Positions 1 through 9,947 of a DNA stretch of 64,000 nucleotides are shown piece by piece. Both the position numbers and the translations under genes were made by a program. The notes below the pieces were generated by a model that saw only the letters and a list, made by a program, of their open reading frames with translations, ran no database searches and had not been told where the DNA came from. Numbering within the stretch: position 1 is the first letter of the stretch; every line of letters starts with the position of its first letter. The stretch lies in contig CATQJL010000112.1 of NCBI GenBank assembly GCA_958299035.1, positions 6,921,825 through 6,985,824 on the forward strand. Direction: 5' to 3'. The DNA comes from Cylicocyclus nassatus (taxonomy: Eukaryota; Nematoda; Chromadorea; Rhabditida; Strongylidae).

Positions 1-26
1 AAGCAGTGGTATCAACGCAGAGTACT
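1..26. other. Amplification adapter left on the contig end
   Basis: The window begins AAGCAGTGGTATCAACGCAG followed by AGTACT. This matches the SMART-type primer used in cDNA and low-input whole-genome amplification. From base 27 the sequence is identical to the Penelope-like element copy at 3065, while base 26 (t) differs from 3064 (c), so the junction falls exactly at the adapter end. I infer an untrimmed adapter, not genomic sequence. Confidence 0.93.
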
Positions 27-344
27 GAGTGCAGCGCCACTTATATCGGAGAGACTGGGAGGCCACTTTGGGTAAGAATGAAAGAACATCTTGCCAGCAA
101 GAGACGGGGAAGTCTTACCACACCGCTTGGCAAACACAGGGTTGAATTCCATTGTGGTAAAGACTTCGAAGTTAGATGTACTATACTGGCATACGAATAC
201 GATACTGCTAGCAGAAAAGCTCTCGAGGCATTCTGGATTTTTGCAAGAAATCCATGCATGAACAACCGAAATGAGTGCGTGTCAATCACAAATGACTTTA
301 TGCCTTTTCTGGAGTTGTGTGAGTTGAAGAATGCCACTGATTAA
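27..344 (+). pseudogene. 3' fragment of Penelope-like ORF (GIY-YIG end)
   Basis: This is the last 105 codons plus stop of the element's polyprotein, in frame and identical in translation to the C-terminus of the full ORF. It contains the YIGETGRPL motif and the downstream conserved arginine and R-x-K-E-H segment of the GIY-YIG nuclease. It is 5'-truncated by the contig end and adapter, so the true upstream part may exist in the genome. No start codon of its own is expected. Confidence 0.85.
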
Positions 345-560
345 TGTCAATATGGTATACACTGTATTCCATACTAGTGGCACTTGAGGACGGCCGCATT
401 CAACATCTATCTGAGCGGCAGCGGCGGAGGAGGTTAGTTCGTCTTCCACGTACTTGCGTATTTTCGTTTGTGACATTCGGGGGTAAAGTCGAGGCTGGCT
501 AGGGGGTGGAGGAGGTTTTTGGTGGGGTAGGGCATAATATCTAAATCTCTTACCACTTTA

Positions 561-598
561 GGCCTCTGAAGAAGACGAACACGTCGAAACGTTAGGCC
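561..598 (+). ncRNA. Hammerhead-ribozyme-like motif (copy 1 junction)
   Basis: Read 5' to 3': stem I strand GGCCT (561-565), core CTGAAGA (566-572), an extra A (573), stem II GACG/CGTC with loop AACA (574-585), core GAA (586-588), a minimal self-complementary stem III ACGT (589-592), T (593), then AGGCC (594-598), which pairs with 561-565. This is the order of a type I hammerhead with very short stem III, as described for Penelope-like elements. The extra A before stem II is a deviation also known in a viroid hammerhead. Cleavage activity is inferred, not shown. Confidence 0.6.
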
Positions 599-667
599 GC
601 CACTACTAACAATAAATCTACTAACCTCGTGCTGGCATACTAACTACTCACCACATTACAACTAACT

Positions 668-3382
668 ATGCCGAGGTTAAGAAAGGAAGAAACATGGAAG
701 TTACTTACTGATATACCGCCACGAGTGTTTCCTCTGGTCAAAGAAGCACTGTCGCTTCGACAGAAAGTGGTATCCCTCCGCCAGTCGATCAAGTATCTCC
801 AACGGTGCAGGACGTCCGACACGGTGCCGAAATTCATTTCAAACAAGAAGCTGGGAGCACTATGCAACCTCGAAGAGAATGACTCGAAGATAAAGAAGAT
901 CTATCACACGATTCTAACAGTCATTATCAAAGAAAAGCAGCATGCATTGTACTCGTCCTTGTTGAAATGTACTCGTAAAGAAGATGCGTGCCGACGTCTC
1001 GTACCTGCTCGGACTTGGAGGAGGATTGAGAACGGCTCGAGATCGATTTGTGCTTCTATTCGATCTGAAGCCAAATCCAGACTCCGCGCTAAGTACGACA
1101 AACTTCGGAGTGCTACTCACAAAAATCCAGGTAACGTTGAAAGCAGCTTACCTTCCATCCACCGCTCTATCGAGTCTTCAACTCAAAGTGAAAGTTCAAC
1201 CAAATTGGCTAGAGTCACAGTGATTGGCGATACTCGTATTTCTGATGACGCGCTTGGGTTTCTTAGTCTAGGCCCTTCATTTTCTATCGTCCAAAAAGTT
1301 GACGGGTCTGTTTTTCGGAAAGTTGTCGGTGGTTTGCACAGACTCCGAGACCAGTTGAGAATAAGGACTAGACTCAGTGACAATGACCGAAATCCACAGA
1401 ATGCTCAAAATTCACAGTCACGACAAACGATTCCACCCATTCCTTTTCCAAGTTTGTTTTACAAAGAACCTCAGCCATCGGCTGAAGCTGATGTCAAGTT
1501 CAAAATTCTATCTGCTGGTGTGCTAGATGCTTATACTCGTCAAGCTAAGTACCCGCAACCGATCAACTTGACACCTTCGCAAAGGCTTGGTTACAGGGAA
1601 TTACGCGATTTAGTCTCTAGTAAAGCTATACGAATCTCGGTTAGCGACAAAGGGGGAGAATTTGTGATTCTTCCACGAATCTTGGACCGGAAAATCACAG
1701 AACTCCACCTTAGCGATACAAACATTTATCGCCGCGTGACTGAGAAAGAGTTTCAAGCACAATACAAGCGACTAAACCATGTTTGGGTGGAACTAGGAAG
1801 AGCAGCTGGCTTTCCCGAGAGCTTTCTCAGCAGATTAAAACTGGAAACCCCGGAATGCCCGGTCTTTTATAGTCTTGTTAAAACCCATAAACTAGCCGCT
1901 ACTGATGACACGCGCATTTTGACGGCAGAACAGTTGAAAATAAGACCGATCATAAGTTGTGTAGGAGGACCAACCGACCGAATTTCCTGGTTCTTGAACA
2001 AGATTGTTAATCAGCTTCTGGACAAAGTTCCGTCTCATTTAACCAACACGAATCATTTCTTGGAACGCCTTCGTAACACCACTTTGCAAACGCAATGTGT
2101 AGCAGAGTCTTTTGATGTCGTGTCTTTGTACACGAATGTTCAAAACGATGATGCTTTGCAGGCAGTTTCGGAAATGTTGGACAGCTTTGGTAAAAAGATC
2201 CAGACTTTCGGCTTGAGTAAAAGATCAGTTATGCTCCTGATCAAAGAGTGTCTCTCTTGTAACATCTTTAGATGGTCAGGAACATACTATACTCAGCTGA
2301 GAGGCCTTGCAATGGGACAGAGACTAGCTCCAGTACTGGCTGTCTGCTTTATGAGCAGAATAGAAGAACCAGTGCTGTCACGTATGCCTCTTATGTACTG
2401 TCGTTACATCGATGACTGTTGCATCATAACATCAACACAATCCGAAATGGATGAGTGTTTCCGACTACTTAATCAACAGTCACAGCACATAAAGCTTACG
2501 CGGCAGCAACCGAGAAATGGTTGGCTCCCCTATCTAAACGTACAGATCAAACTGTTCAACGGCGCTGCGAGTGTAAAATGGTATCGTAAAGAGAGTTCCA
2601 AGAACATTCTGATCAATGCTCGTTCTGCACACCCGATCGCTGTTAAAAGAGCTGTTATTCGTAACATGCTCAAAACGGCAACGAACGTATGCACAGGAGA
2701 AGAAGAACGGAAGGAATCTCAAAGAAGGGCGCTAGAGATTGCTCGAATGAATGGTTACGCGTGTCAAAAAGGACACAGTGGACCATCCATTTCCACTCAT
2801 AGCAATCAGCACCAACAGAAAATACCTCTTTGCCTTCCTTTCGTTTCTGACGAGACTAGTGCTGCAGTGCGACGATGCATTGACCGAGCGAACTTGAAAG
2901 ACGATGTCATTTTAGTCGATATTCCTAGTGACAACATCAGAAAGCGGCTGGTTCGTAACAGACTATACGACAGCTACTGCAGAATCCAAGACTGTGTAGT
3001 TTGTCCATCCGGTAAAGTTGGTGACTGCGGTAAGACTGGTGTTATCTATGAGATTGAATGTATCGAGTGCAGCGCCACTTATATCGGAGAGACTGGGAGG
3101 CCACTTTGGGTAAGAATGAAAGAACATCTTGCCAGCAAGAGACGGGGAAGTCTTACCACACCGCTTGGCAAACACAGGGTTGAATTCCATTGTGGTAAAG
3201 ACTTCGAAGTTAGATGTACTATACTGGCATACGAATACGATACTGCTAGCAGAAAAGCTCTCGAGGCATTCTGGATTTTTGCAAGAAATCCATGCATGAA
3301 CAACCGAAATGAGTGCGTGTCAATCACAAATGACTTTATGCCTTTTCTGGAGTTGTGTGAGTTGAAGAATGCCACTGATTAA
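668..3382 (+). CDS. Penelope-like element polyprotein: reverse transcriptase + GIY-YIG endonuclease
   Basis: A 904-residue intact ORF. Reverse-transcriptase signatures appear in order: SDKGGEFVILP, FYSLVKTHK with IRPIISCVGGPTDR, motif A FDVVSLYTNV (Asp about 483), motif B GLAMGQRLAPVLA, motif C YCRYIDD (Asp about 582-583), LPYLNV, and a WYRKES segment typical of the family. A Cys cluster (C-x4-C-x2-C-x6-C) precedes GVIYEIEC and TYIGET (about residues 791-809), the GIY-YIG nuclease used for target cleavage. The stop is followed by the hammerhead-like junction. Length and domain order fit canonical EN+ Penelope-like elements. All key catalytic residues I can check are present, so it may be active. 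The ATG at 668 is also retained in the third-copy stub. Nematode subfamily not assigned. Confidence 0.93.
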   Translation: MPRLRKEETWKLLTDIPPRVFPLVKEALSLRQKVVSLRQSIKYLQRCRTSDTVPKFISNKKLGALCNLEENDSKIKKIYHTILTVIIKEKQHALYSSLLKCTRKEDACRRLVPARTWRRIENGSRSICASIRSEAKSRLRAKYDKLRSATHKNPGNVESSLPSIHRSIESSTQSESSTKLARVTVIGDTRISDDALGFLSLGPSFSIVQKVDGSVFRKVVGGLHRLRDQLRIRTRLSDNDRNPQNAQNSQSRQTIPPIPFPSLFYKEPQPSAEADVKFKILSAGVLDAYTRQAKYPQPINLTPSQRLGYRELRDLVSSKAIRISVSDKGGEFVILPRILDRKITELHLSDTNIYRRVTEKEFQAQYKRLNHVWVELGRAAGFPESFLSRLKLETPECPVFYSLVKTHKLAATDDTRILTAEQLKIRPIISCVGGPTDRISWFLNKIVNQLLDKVPSHLTNTNHFLERLRNTTLQTQCVAESFDVVSLYTNVQNDDALQAVSEMLDSFGKKIQTFGLSKRSVMLLIKECLSCNIFRWSGTYYTQLRGLAMGQRLAPVLAVCFMSRIEEPVLSRMPLMYCRYIDDCCIITSTQSEMDECFRLLNQQSQHIKLTRQQPRNGWLPYLNVQIKLFNGAASVKWYRKESSKNILINARSAHPIAVKRAVIRNMLKTATNVCTGEEERKESQRRALEIARMNGYACQKGHSGPSISTHSNQHQQKIPLCLPFVSDETSAAVRRCIDRANLKDDVILVDIPSDNIRKRLVRNRLYDSYCRIQDCVVCPSGKVGDCGKTGVIYEIECIECSATYIGETGRPLWVRMKEHLASKRRGSLTTPLGKHRVEFHCGKDFEVRCTILAYEYDTASRKALEAFWIFARNPCMNNRNECVSITNDFMPFLELCELKNATD

Positions 3383-3744
3383 TGTCAATATGGTATACAC
3401 TGTATTCCATACTAGTGGCACTTGAGGACGGCCGCATTCAACATCTATCTGAGCGGCAGCGGCGGAGGAGGTTAGTTCGTCTTCCACGTACTTGCGTATT
3501 TTCGTTTGTGACATTCGGGGGTAAAGTCGAGGCTGGCTAGGGGGTGGAGGAGGTTTTTGGTGGGGTAGGGCATAATATCTAAATCTCTTACCACTTTAGG
3601 CCTCTGAAGAAGACGAACACGTCGAAACGTTAGGCCGCCACTACTAACAATAAATCTACTAACCTCGTGCTGGCATACTAACTACTCACCACATTACAAC
3701 TAACTATGCCGAGGTTAAGAAAGGAGGAAACATGGAAGTTACTT
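3383..3744 (+). mobile_element. Penelope-like element junction and truncated third copy
   Basis: The 3' untranslated sequence repeats that after the first copy, then the next unit restarts at ATG 3706 and keeps 13 codons before homology ends at about 3744. Sequence after this point is unrelated to the element. Either the array was cut by a deletion or a 5'-truncated event joined here. Confidence 0.8.
3599..3636 (+). ncRNA. Hammerhead-ribozyme-like motif (copy 2 junction)
   Basis: Exact second occurrence of the motif at 561-598, 3038 bp downstream and about 217 nt after the polyprotein stop. It has the same GGCCT/AGGCC stem I, CTGAAGA and GAA core, and GACG/CGTC stem II. Two copies one unit apart would release unit-length RNA if the motif is active. 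Confidence 0.6.
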
Positions 3745-3775
3745 GCTCTAACAACAGTCACTTTAGGATTATCTT

Positions 3776-5690
3776 GCTATTTTCTATTTTTGTACTTTTG
3801 GGGCAGTTCTCAGAATTGAAAGTCCAAGAGTGGCATGCACGGCAGTTTGAGAATACGCTGTAAATACTTGATTTCGTTTTCTCCTTCTAGAGTCGTAAAA
3901 TTGGCTTTTTATATGTATACGATCTTCAAGCGGCACATAAGGCACTTTCTTTTTGAATAGTTACTCTCGGTCTGTAAGCTGCACGTAGGGCAACCCGATC
4001 GGGCAGGGAAACAGATTTTTGTACGCTTGGGGCAATTCTTGTATTTTGACGGTCTTCAAGCGGCACGTAGGGCATAAACTTTCTTTTTGAATAGTTATTC
4101 TCGGTCTGTAAGCGGCACGTAGGGCAACCCGATCGGGCAGGGAAACAGATTTTTGTATGTTTGGGGCAGTTCTTATAATTCCTAAACGTTCTTCAAGCGG
4201 CACGTAAGGCATAAACTTTCTTTCTGAATAGTTACTATCGGTCTGTAAGCGGCACGTAGGGCAACCCGATCGGGCAGGGAAACTGATTTTTGTATGTTTG
4301 GGCAGTCCTTATAATTCTTAAACGGTCTTCAAGCGTCACGTAGGAAATAAACTTTCATTTTGAATAGTTACTCTCGGTCTGTAAGCGGCACGTAGGGCAA
4401 CCCGATCGGGCAAGGAAACAGATTTTTGTATGTTTGGGGCAGTTCTTATAATTCCTAAACGGTCTTCAAGCGGCACGTAAGGCATAAACTTTCTTTCTGA
4501 ATAGTTACTATCGGTCTGTAAGCGGCACGTAGGGCAACCCGATCGGGCAGGGAAACTGATTTTTGTATGTTTGGGCAGTCCTTATAATTCTTAAACGGTC
4601 TTCAAGCGTCACGTAGGGAATAAACTTTCATTTTGAATAGTTACTCTCGGTCTGTAAGCGGCACGTAGGGCAACCCGATCGGGCAGGGAAACTGATTTTT
4701 GTATGTTTGGGCAGTCCTTATAATTCTTAAACGGTCTTCAAGCGGCACGTAGGGCATAAACTTTCTTTTTGAATAGTTATTCTCGGTCTGTAAGCGGCAC
4801 GTAGGGCAACCCGATCGGGCAGGGAAACAGATTTTTGTATGTTTGGGGCAGTTCTTATAATTCCTAAACGGTCTTCAAGCGGCACGTAGGGCATAAACTT
4901 TCTTTTTGAATAGTTATTCTCGTTCTGTAAGCGGCACGTAGGGCAACCCGATCGGGCAGGGAAACTGATTTTTGTATGTTTGGGCAGTCCTTATAATTCT
5001 TAAACGGTCTTCAAGCGTCACGTAGGAAATAAACTTTCATTTTGAATAGTTACTCTCGGTCTGTAAGCGGCACGTAGGGCAACCCGATCGGGCAAGGAAA
5101 CAGATTTTTGTATGTTTGGGGCAGTTCTTATAATTCCTAAACGGTCTTCAAGCGGCACGTAAGGCATAAACTTTCTTTCTGAATAGTTACTATCGGTCTG
5201 TAAGCGGCACGTAGGGCAACCCGATCGGGCAGGGAAACTGATTTTTGTATGTTTGGGCAGTCCTTATAATTCTTAAACGGTCTTCAAGCGTCACGTAGGG
5301 AATAAACTTTCATTTTGAATAGTTACTCTCGGTCTGTAAGCGGCACGTAGGGCAACCCGATCGGGCAGGGAAACTGATTTTTGTATGTTTGGGCAGTCCT
5401 TATAATTCTTAAACGGTCTTCAAGCGTCACGTAAGGAATAAATTTTCATTTTGAATAGTTACTATCGGTCTGTAAGGGCACGTAGGGCGACCCGATCGGG
5501 CAGGGAAACAGATTTTTGTATGTTATGGTAGTTGTTGTAATTTTTTAACGGTCTTCAAGCGGCACGTAGGGCATGACCTGTCTTTCAGATAGATAATTGG
5601 TTTGTAAACGGCACGTAGGGCAATTTGATCGGACAGGGAAAGAAATTTTTTACACGTTTGTGCAGTTCTTATGATTGACGGTTTTTGGGT
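3776..5690 (+). repeat. 136-bp satellite array with 682-bp higher-order period
   Basis: About 13 monomers of 133-137 bp. The anchor (g)caacccgatcgggc starts at 3991, 4125, 4262, 4398, 4535, 4671, 4807, 4944, 5080, 5217 and 5353, with degenerate copies at 5488 and 5621. Each monomer carries the palindrome CCCGATCGGG and two copies of aagcggcacgtagggca, so the monomer is itself an old duplication. Variants (TTTGGGGCAGTTC versus TTTGGGCAGTCC, and gcaagg versus gcaggg) repeat every five monomers: 4262 to 4944, 4398 to 5080, 4535 to 5217 and 4671 to 5353 are all 682 bp. The edges are more diverged. Noncoding; role unknown. Confidence 0.93.
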
Positions 5691-6780
5691 GGCTCCCTTT
5701 TGTAGTAAAGCTTCATATTTCTCTGGCGAAAATTGAAGGATTCTTTGACAAAGTTCTTAGACGACTGATTTCGTTGCTGTCGGAACTGATTCTGAGAGAA
5801 AAGTGTTTTTTGTAATACACATAATTCCTATGGTGTATTTCTACTTCCAAAACGATATGTTCTGCTACTTACTTAACGATCTTCAAAGGAACTTGATGAG
5901 AAGAACTGAAAGAGCAAATTCTCTTTGAGAGGGTAGAAAAGTGGGAGGGGGGTTATCTGAATGTCTGTGTGAGGAGGGAATTTGCATAAAAAGCGTGTAA
6001 ACGAGATAAAAATAATATCATGCATGGATCAGAAATTTCGAGAAATGAATGATTTGTGGAGATTATTGCTTCTTCGAGCAGTTTTCCTTTTGTGGAATGC
6101 TCTTCGCAAAAATGTTCTCAGCAACAGGAAATTTATTTAGAAATATTTTTAGTCAAACCTAAGCCCTATATGTATCTGCCCCGACCCACTTGCTAGCGAC
6201 CCGTAGGGTCGCTAGTGAATTATATCAACTGAAGTGGATTGCTCAGTATTCTTGAATTTTCCCAACTCGTTATTCCATTCCATTTCCTATGTACGATTCA
6301 AGGTCTAGACAAATTACAGTACAAATCTCAGTGTCAGACTAGAAATGATGTCCGCCTATTTCAATTGATATCCTTTCCATCCATCTTTTCGCGACCACAT
6401 ACAGCATAGCCAAATCTTCAGAATTTCCCCTACATACCCGAACAACGCAGAATCACTTTGGGAGGTTTTTGAGCAGTACATTACTTGCGTTATCTCTCAA
6501 TTTGTAAGTGCATTTTTCTTCCTCTGACGTATGATTTTTAGGTAAAGTCTATCGGCATTCTTTGAGGTGATCTGACATCCGTTGATGCAGGTTACGCAAA
6601 AGCGTGGAAATAAGGGGGAAGGCGAGGGAGAGGGTAAAGTGGGATGGGGGGGGGGGACGTAGAAGAGGACCCCAGACCACATCAGCACGCCTGACCCCGT
6701 TCCCAATATTCGGAAAGAAGATAACGATGTTCCACAGATGTTCCACCCAAGTGGAATGGTGAGTTTCGAACATGGTTATC
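5691..6780. other. Stretch without recognisable genes
   Basis: AT-rich sequence with short ORFs on both strands that show no recognisable domain. It contains a perfect hairpin (CTAGCGACCC / GGGTCGCTAG, 6193-6202 and 6206-6215, loop GTA) and a G-homopolymer near 6646-6656. I see no exon pattern. Confidence 0.5.
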
Positions 6781-7381
6781 TTCATTTCAAAGGTAAACTA
6801 TCCATCTCTTTTTGCACTCAGTACAAAGTATTCCTTCCTTGCCTATATGAGAAATTCGACTTCAAATAGCCTCCAAGCTGTGGAATTAGAAGCCAGTTAA
6901 AATCTCACTTGTCCCATTCTGTCAAAGGTTGTGCAACCGTTATTCAGAACAAAAGCTATTACGTGCATTGCGGAATGTATATAAAATACTACTCCAAATT
7001 GCACCATGTAAAAAGTGTTAAGAACTTTTGTATTTTAAAACCTGTCCCCGAATTTGTTGGTTTCTAGACCAACACCAAACCGACTGGGATAGTTCGGAGT
7101 ATAAATATCGGAGAGTTATGAGTTCTAGACCTTTCTGAGTTGGACGATTAGAACGTTAAAAAAATCTATCAAGTGAAGAGAGCAAATCAAACCATTCCTT
7201 TCCCTCTTTTTTAGGCCAAGAACAGCATTAACATTGATAGAAATCGAGCTCCGATCACAAACGTGTCAATGTGTCCTTGTATAAGTGGCGACAATGCAGT
7301 CAAGTTGCTGTAGGCTACAACTTGGTTGATTGTTGGCCTAAAGAGTTTTCGATATAGTGAAAACCAGAATGGTACATATCA

Positions 7382-7860
7382 TCACTTTATATAAATAAAA
7401 CTCGATCTCTGTAAATTTGTTCGTATGTAAGTATGTGGCTTATAGATTCCTTTATTTGTGAACCGATGAGGCTGAAGTTTGCTCCCCTATTAACGAGGCC
7501 AGGCGCAGAAGATAGGCTACTTTTCGAGACGATTCACTGGGTCTTTCCATCGATTCATTGATTTGTTTACTTACATGTAGGAAAATGAAAGCTATGTCAT
7601 TCATTTCTCCAAGTTAAGCAATAAGGGGCGGTAGAGATAATTTACATTTTACGGTGAGGAGGATGCGGTGTCACGAAGCGAGCCGGTCAAGAAGGACAGA
7701 TTCACCAGGGATACTACACATTTGCTGGAACTTGCTTGGAGATGAAGCAGGAGAGGAAGATAAAATATGATAAGGAAGTGGAGGAATGGTAAGCAAACAT
7801 CTTGAAGCAGACGGGCAATTTTGAATCCTTGGCCCGGGCGGGACCGGAGACCGCAGCTAG
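7382..7860 (+). mobile_element. Non-autonomous Helitron
   Basis: The element starts TC (A before it) with TCACTTTATATAAATAAAAC and ends CTAG followed by T, the Helitron pattern of insertion between A and T. A GC-rich segment with ggcccgggcgggaccgg, able to form a short hairpin, lies just upstream of the 3' CTAG. Inside it has the same gaaccgatgagg...ataggctacttttcg landmarks as the other Helitrons in this window. No Rep/helicase ORF. Confidence 0.72.
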
Positions 7861-9714
7861 TAACTTATAATAACGGGCTAAGGGTTGTTTACGTTTGTGT
7901 GTGTGTGTGTGTGAATCTCTGTCTGTCACGAAATTCGTAGAACGAGTTCCAGCAAAGGTCTTGAGCTAGGATTTTGTAGTAGCACCCTATCAGCATGTAG
8001 ATAAAATATGCAAAAGCACAAGCCGATCCAGTTATTGTAATCTGTGAAATTGTGCGCCAAACGGATCTACGCGATATTTCGCGCGCCAAAATGGGCCTGT
8101 AATTGGACTTCTTTCAAAGTCATGGTTTCGTTTAGCAAGTAATTCCGCAAACCATGGACCCTAGCCCATAGAAAAGTGAGCAAAAAGTTTACTTTCGCGC
8201 AAGATCGGCGCCAAAAGGAATAATTGCGTAGATGATCGTTTTGTCAAGGTTTTTTCTGGGAATGCGGGACAATTTTCGCTCAGAGATGTAACTCACGGTT
8301 GTCGTCATCTTTATGGCGAGTATCAAGTCATTGTAACCCCAGTAACTGATTCAGAATCGCATTTAATCTTTTGGAGAATACTTTTTCCCTTAAAGTCACC
8401 GATCTTACATGAAAAAGCTTTTGGAATGAGTAGCTGTTTACGTTTCATTTGTGATGATTGGCATCGCGAGTAAGTTTCAAAGCCATCATTTCGCGACTAC
8501 GAGGTTGGTATGTGGATAGTACAGCCAGTGCGAGCGTCTGCGAAGCAGAGGTGTCGCACTGGTTTTCAATAACGGCCTTTAATCGACTAAAAAGGCGTTT
8601 TTTTCTTTTATTGTATTGAATACTTTAAAAAAATGCTTTTTTCGCTTTTATGTTGTTGTGCTGATCAAATAAAAGTTCTCCCACTAATTTTGACGTATAG
8701 GACTTCATAAAATTCTGCATAGTTATGGAAGACTTTGCTTTCAAAAGTACTGCAAATCAACGCAGGGTTTCTCCGAGCTGAAATAAATTCAGAAGTGAGG
8801 AAAGAAAGATGCAAAGCAACTCACTCAACCGCCATACTTACTTAAAAATGACATAAAAAAATCTTCTTCATTTCATGAGTGTTTACGCAACCCCAAATCG
8901 TATTCTAGTCAGTTTAATTTCATATGGGCCTTGGAATAGAACACTTTAGACTCAAATCATAGTTTCGAATTGGACCCCGCATTACTATTTGCAGAAAGAA
9001 AAAACTATTTTTGATATATAAGAAATGTTTGCCACTGAGGAACGATGTTCTACTTTCAGCCCAGGAAATCTGCGACCAAAACTATTTGATGGTCTTCCCG
9101 AACCATGTCAAAAACGCGCTGAGTCCGCTACCTTGAAAATCTGTTACTGAAGACAACGAAAAGCTGAAAGGGTAATGAACAGGTTATCTAATAGATTGTG
9201 ACAACTGTAAGAAAAATTTGCAGGCATTTGGGAGTAGTGAGCCTCGGAAATTCTAGATGTAGCATTTTGTAAAATTTACATGGCGACTATTCCCAAAGGA
9301 ATCAGTTTGGACCGCCTAGCTGTTGCTTCTAGGAGAACTCGTACACAGCACGAGTTTTGTGAACAAATTATTTTATCATTAAGCTTTTTAGCATCCACAG
9401 ACTGTTCTAAAGCCTTCACCATTTTGTCAGTATGTCCGCACTAGCAATTATCCTTTACAATGAAAACAATTTGCTACCTCTAAAAAAGATCAATCTACGG
9501 CGAAATGTATTTCACTATAAATGATGCAGAAGGGATTTTCCCCATATCTAAATTCAATACAGTGCTACTACCAAAACACAACTGTTTTACAGATGCAAAT
9601 GGCCTGGAATATTCTGAAAGATTCGTAATTCTTCGTTTTGTTTTCATTGAATAAGGGACTGCGAAAATTTTAGTTGAAGCGGTGAGTAAGGATCTGGTAT
9701 TGTTTGTCGGTGTG
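7861..9714. other. No gene recognised; TE-derived left flank of copy A
   Basis: Holds a (GT)n run at about 7894-7912 next to ctctgtctgtcacgaaattcg. That segment resembles 29080-29260 in reverse complement, so it is probably a second dispersed repeat family. A 9-bp inverted repeat (CCAGTGCGA/TCGCACTGG) lies near 8525-8562. From about 8563 onward the sequence pairs with copy B and forms the 5' flank of the CAP gene. Confidence 0.5.
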
Positions 9715-9721
9715 TATAAAA
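9715..9721 (+). promoter_or_regulatory. TATA-like core promoter of CAP gene copy A
   Basis: TATAAAA sits 227 bp upstream of the ATG. It is kept at the same place in copy B (25145-25151, minus strand) and as TATATAAA in copy C (about 37677-37684). Conservation in an otherwise diverging flank supports a promoter element; the start site is not known. Confidence 0.4.
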
Positions 9722-9947
9722 TGGGTCGTTGCATACTAACATCAATTCATCTTCTTTTCTCTTCTATGATGAGAGCAGAGGAAAAGTGTCGCCTCAATCT
9801 AGGAAATCCTCAACCTTGCTTTGCAAGAAATCCTAAATCAATACTTTGCAAAATTGTAGAAGTTGAGGAAGACATGTATTATTTGATTATATTCTACTTT
9901 TTTATATCTAATTGCAGAAGCCTATAAACACAGCAAAACGGTTTGCA

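Larger units (their letters stand above)
27..3744 (+). mobile_element. Penelope-like retroelement, head-to-tail array
   Basis: Bases 27-706 recur at 3065-3744 (period 3038 bp), with one difference seen, a silent g at 3726 for a at 688. The layout is the 3' end of one copy, one full copy (ORF 668-3382), then the 5' stub of a third copy that stops after 13 codons near 3744. Tandem copies with a pseudo-LTR-like junction are typical of Penelope-like elements. The near identity of the repeats suggests recent insertion, though adapter-primed chimerism at the left end cannot be excluded. Confidence 0.9.

Noticed and set aside
41..337. 98-codon minus-strand ORF repeated at 3079-3375
   Set aside because: It is the antisense shadow of the GIY-YIG coding region in the two element copies.
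3961..4212. 83-codon minus-strand ORF in the satellite
   Set aside because: It arises from the repeat unit itself and has no independent coding signal.
3776..5690. Satellite considered as a CRISPR array
   Set aside because: Monomers are contiguous 136-bp tandem units with no variable spacers, in a eukaryotic context.
9682..9927. Possible upstream CAP exon with Cys residues
   Set aside because: In copy C the same stretch has frameshifts and different residues while real exons stay aligned, so it is 5' flank or UTR.
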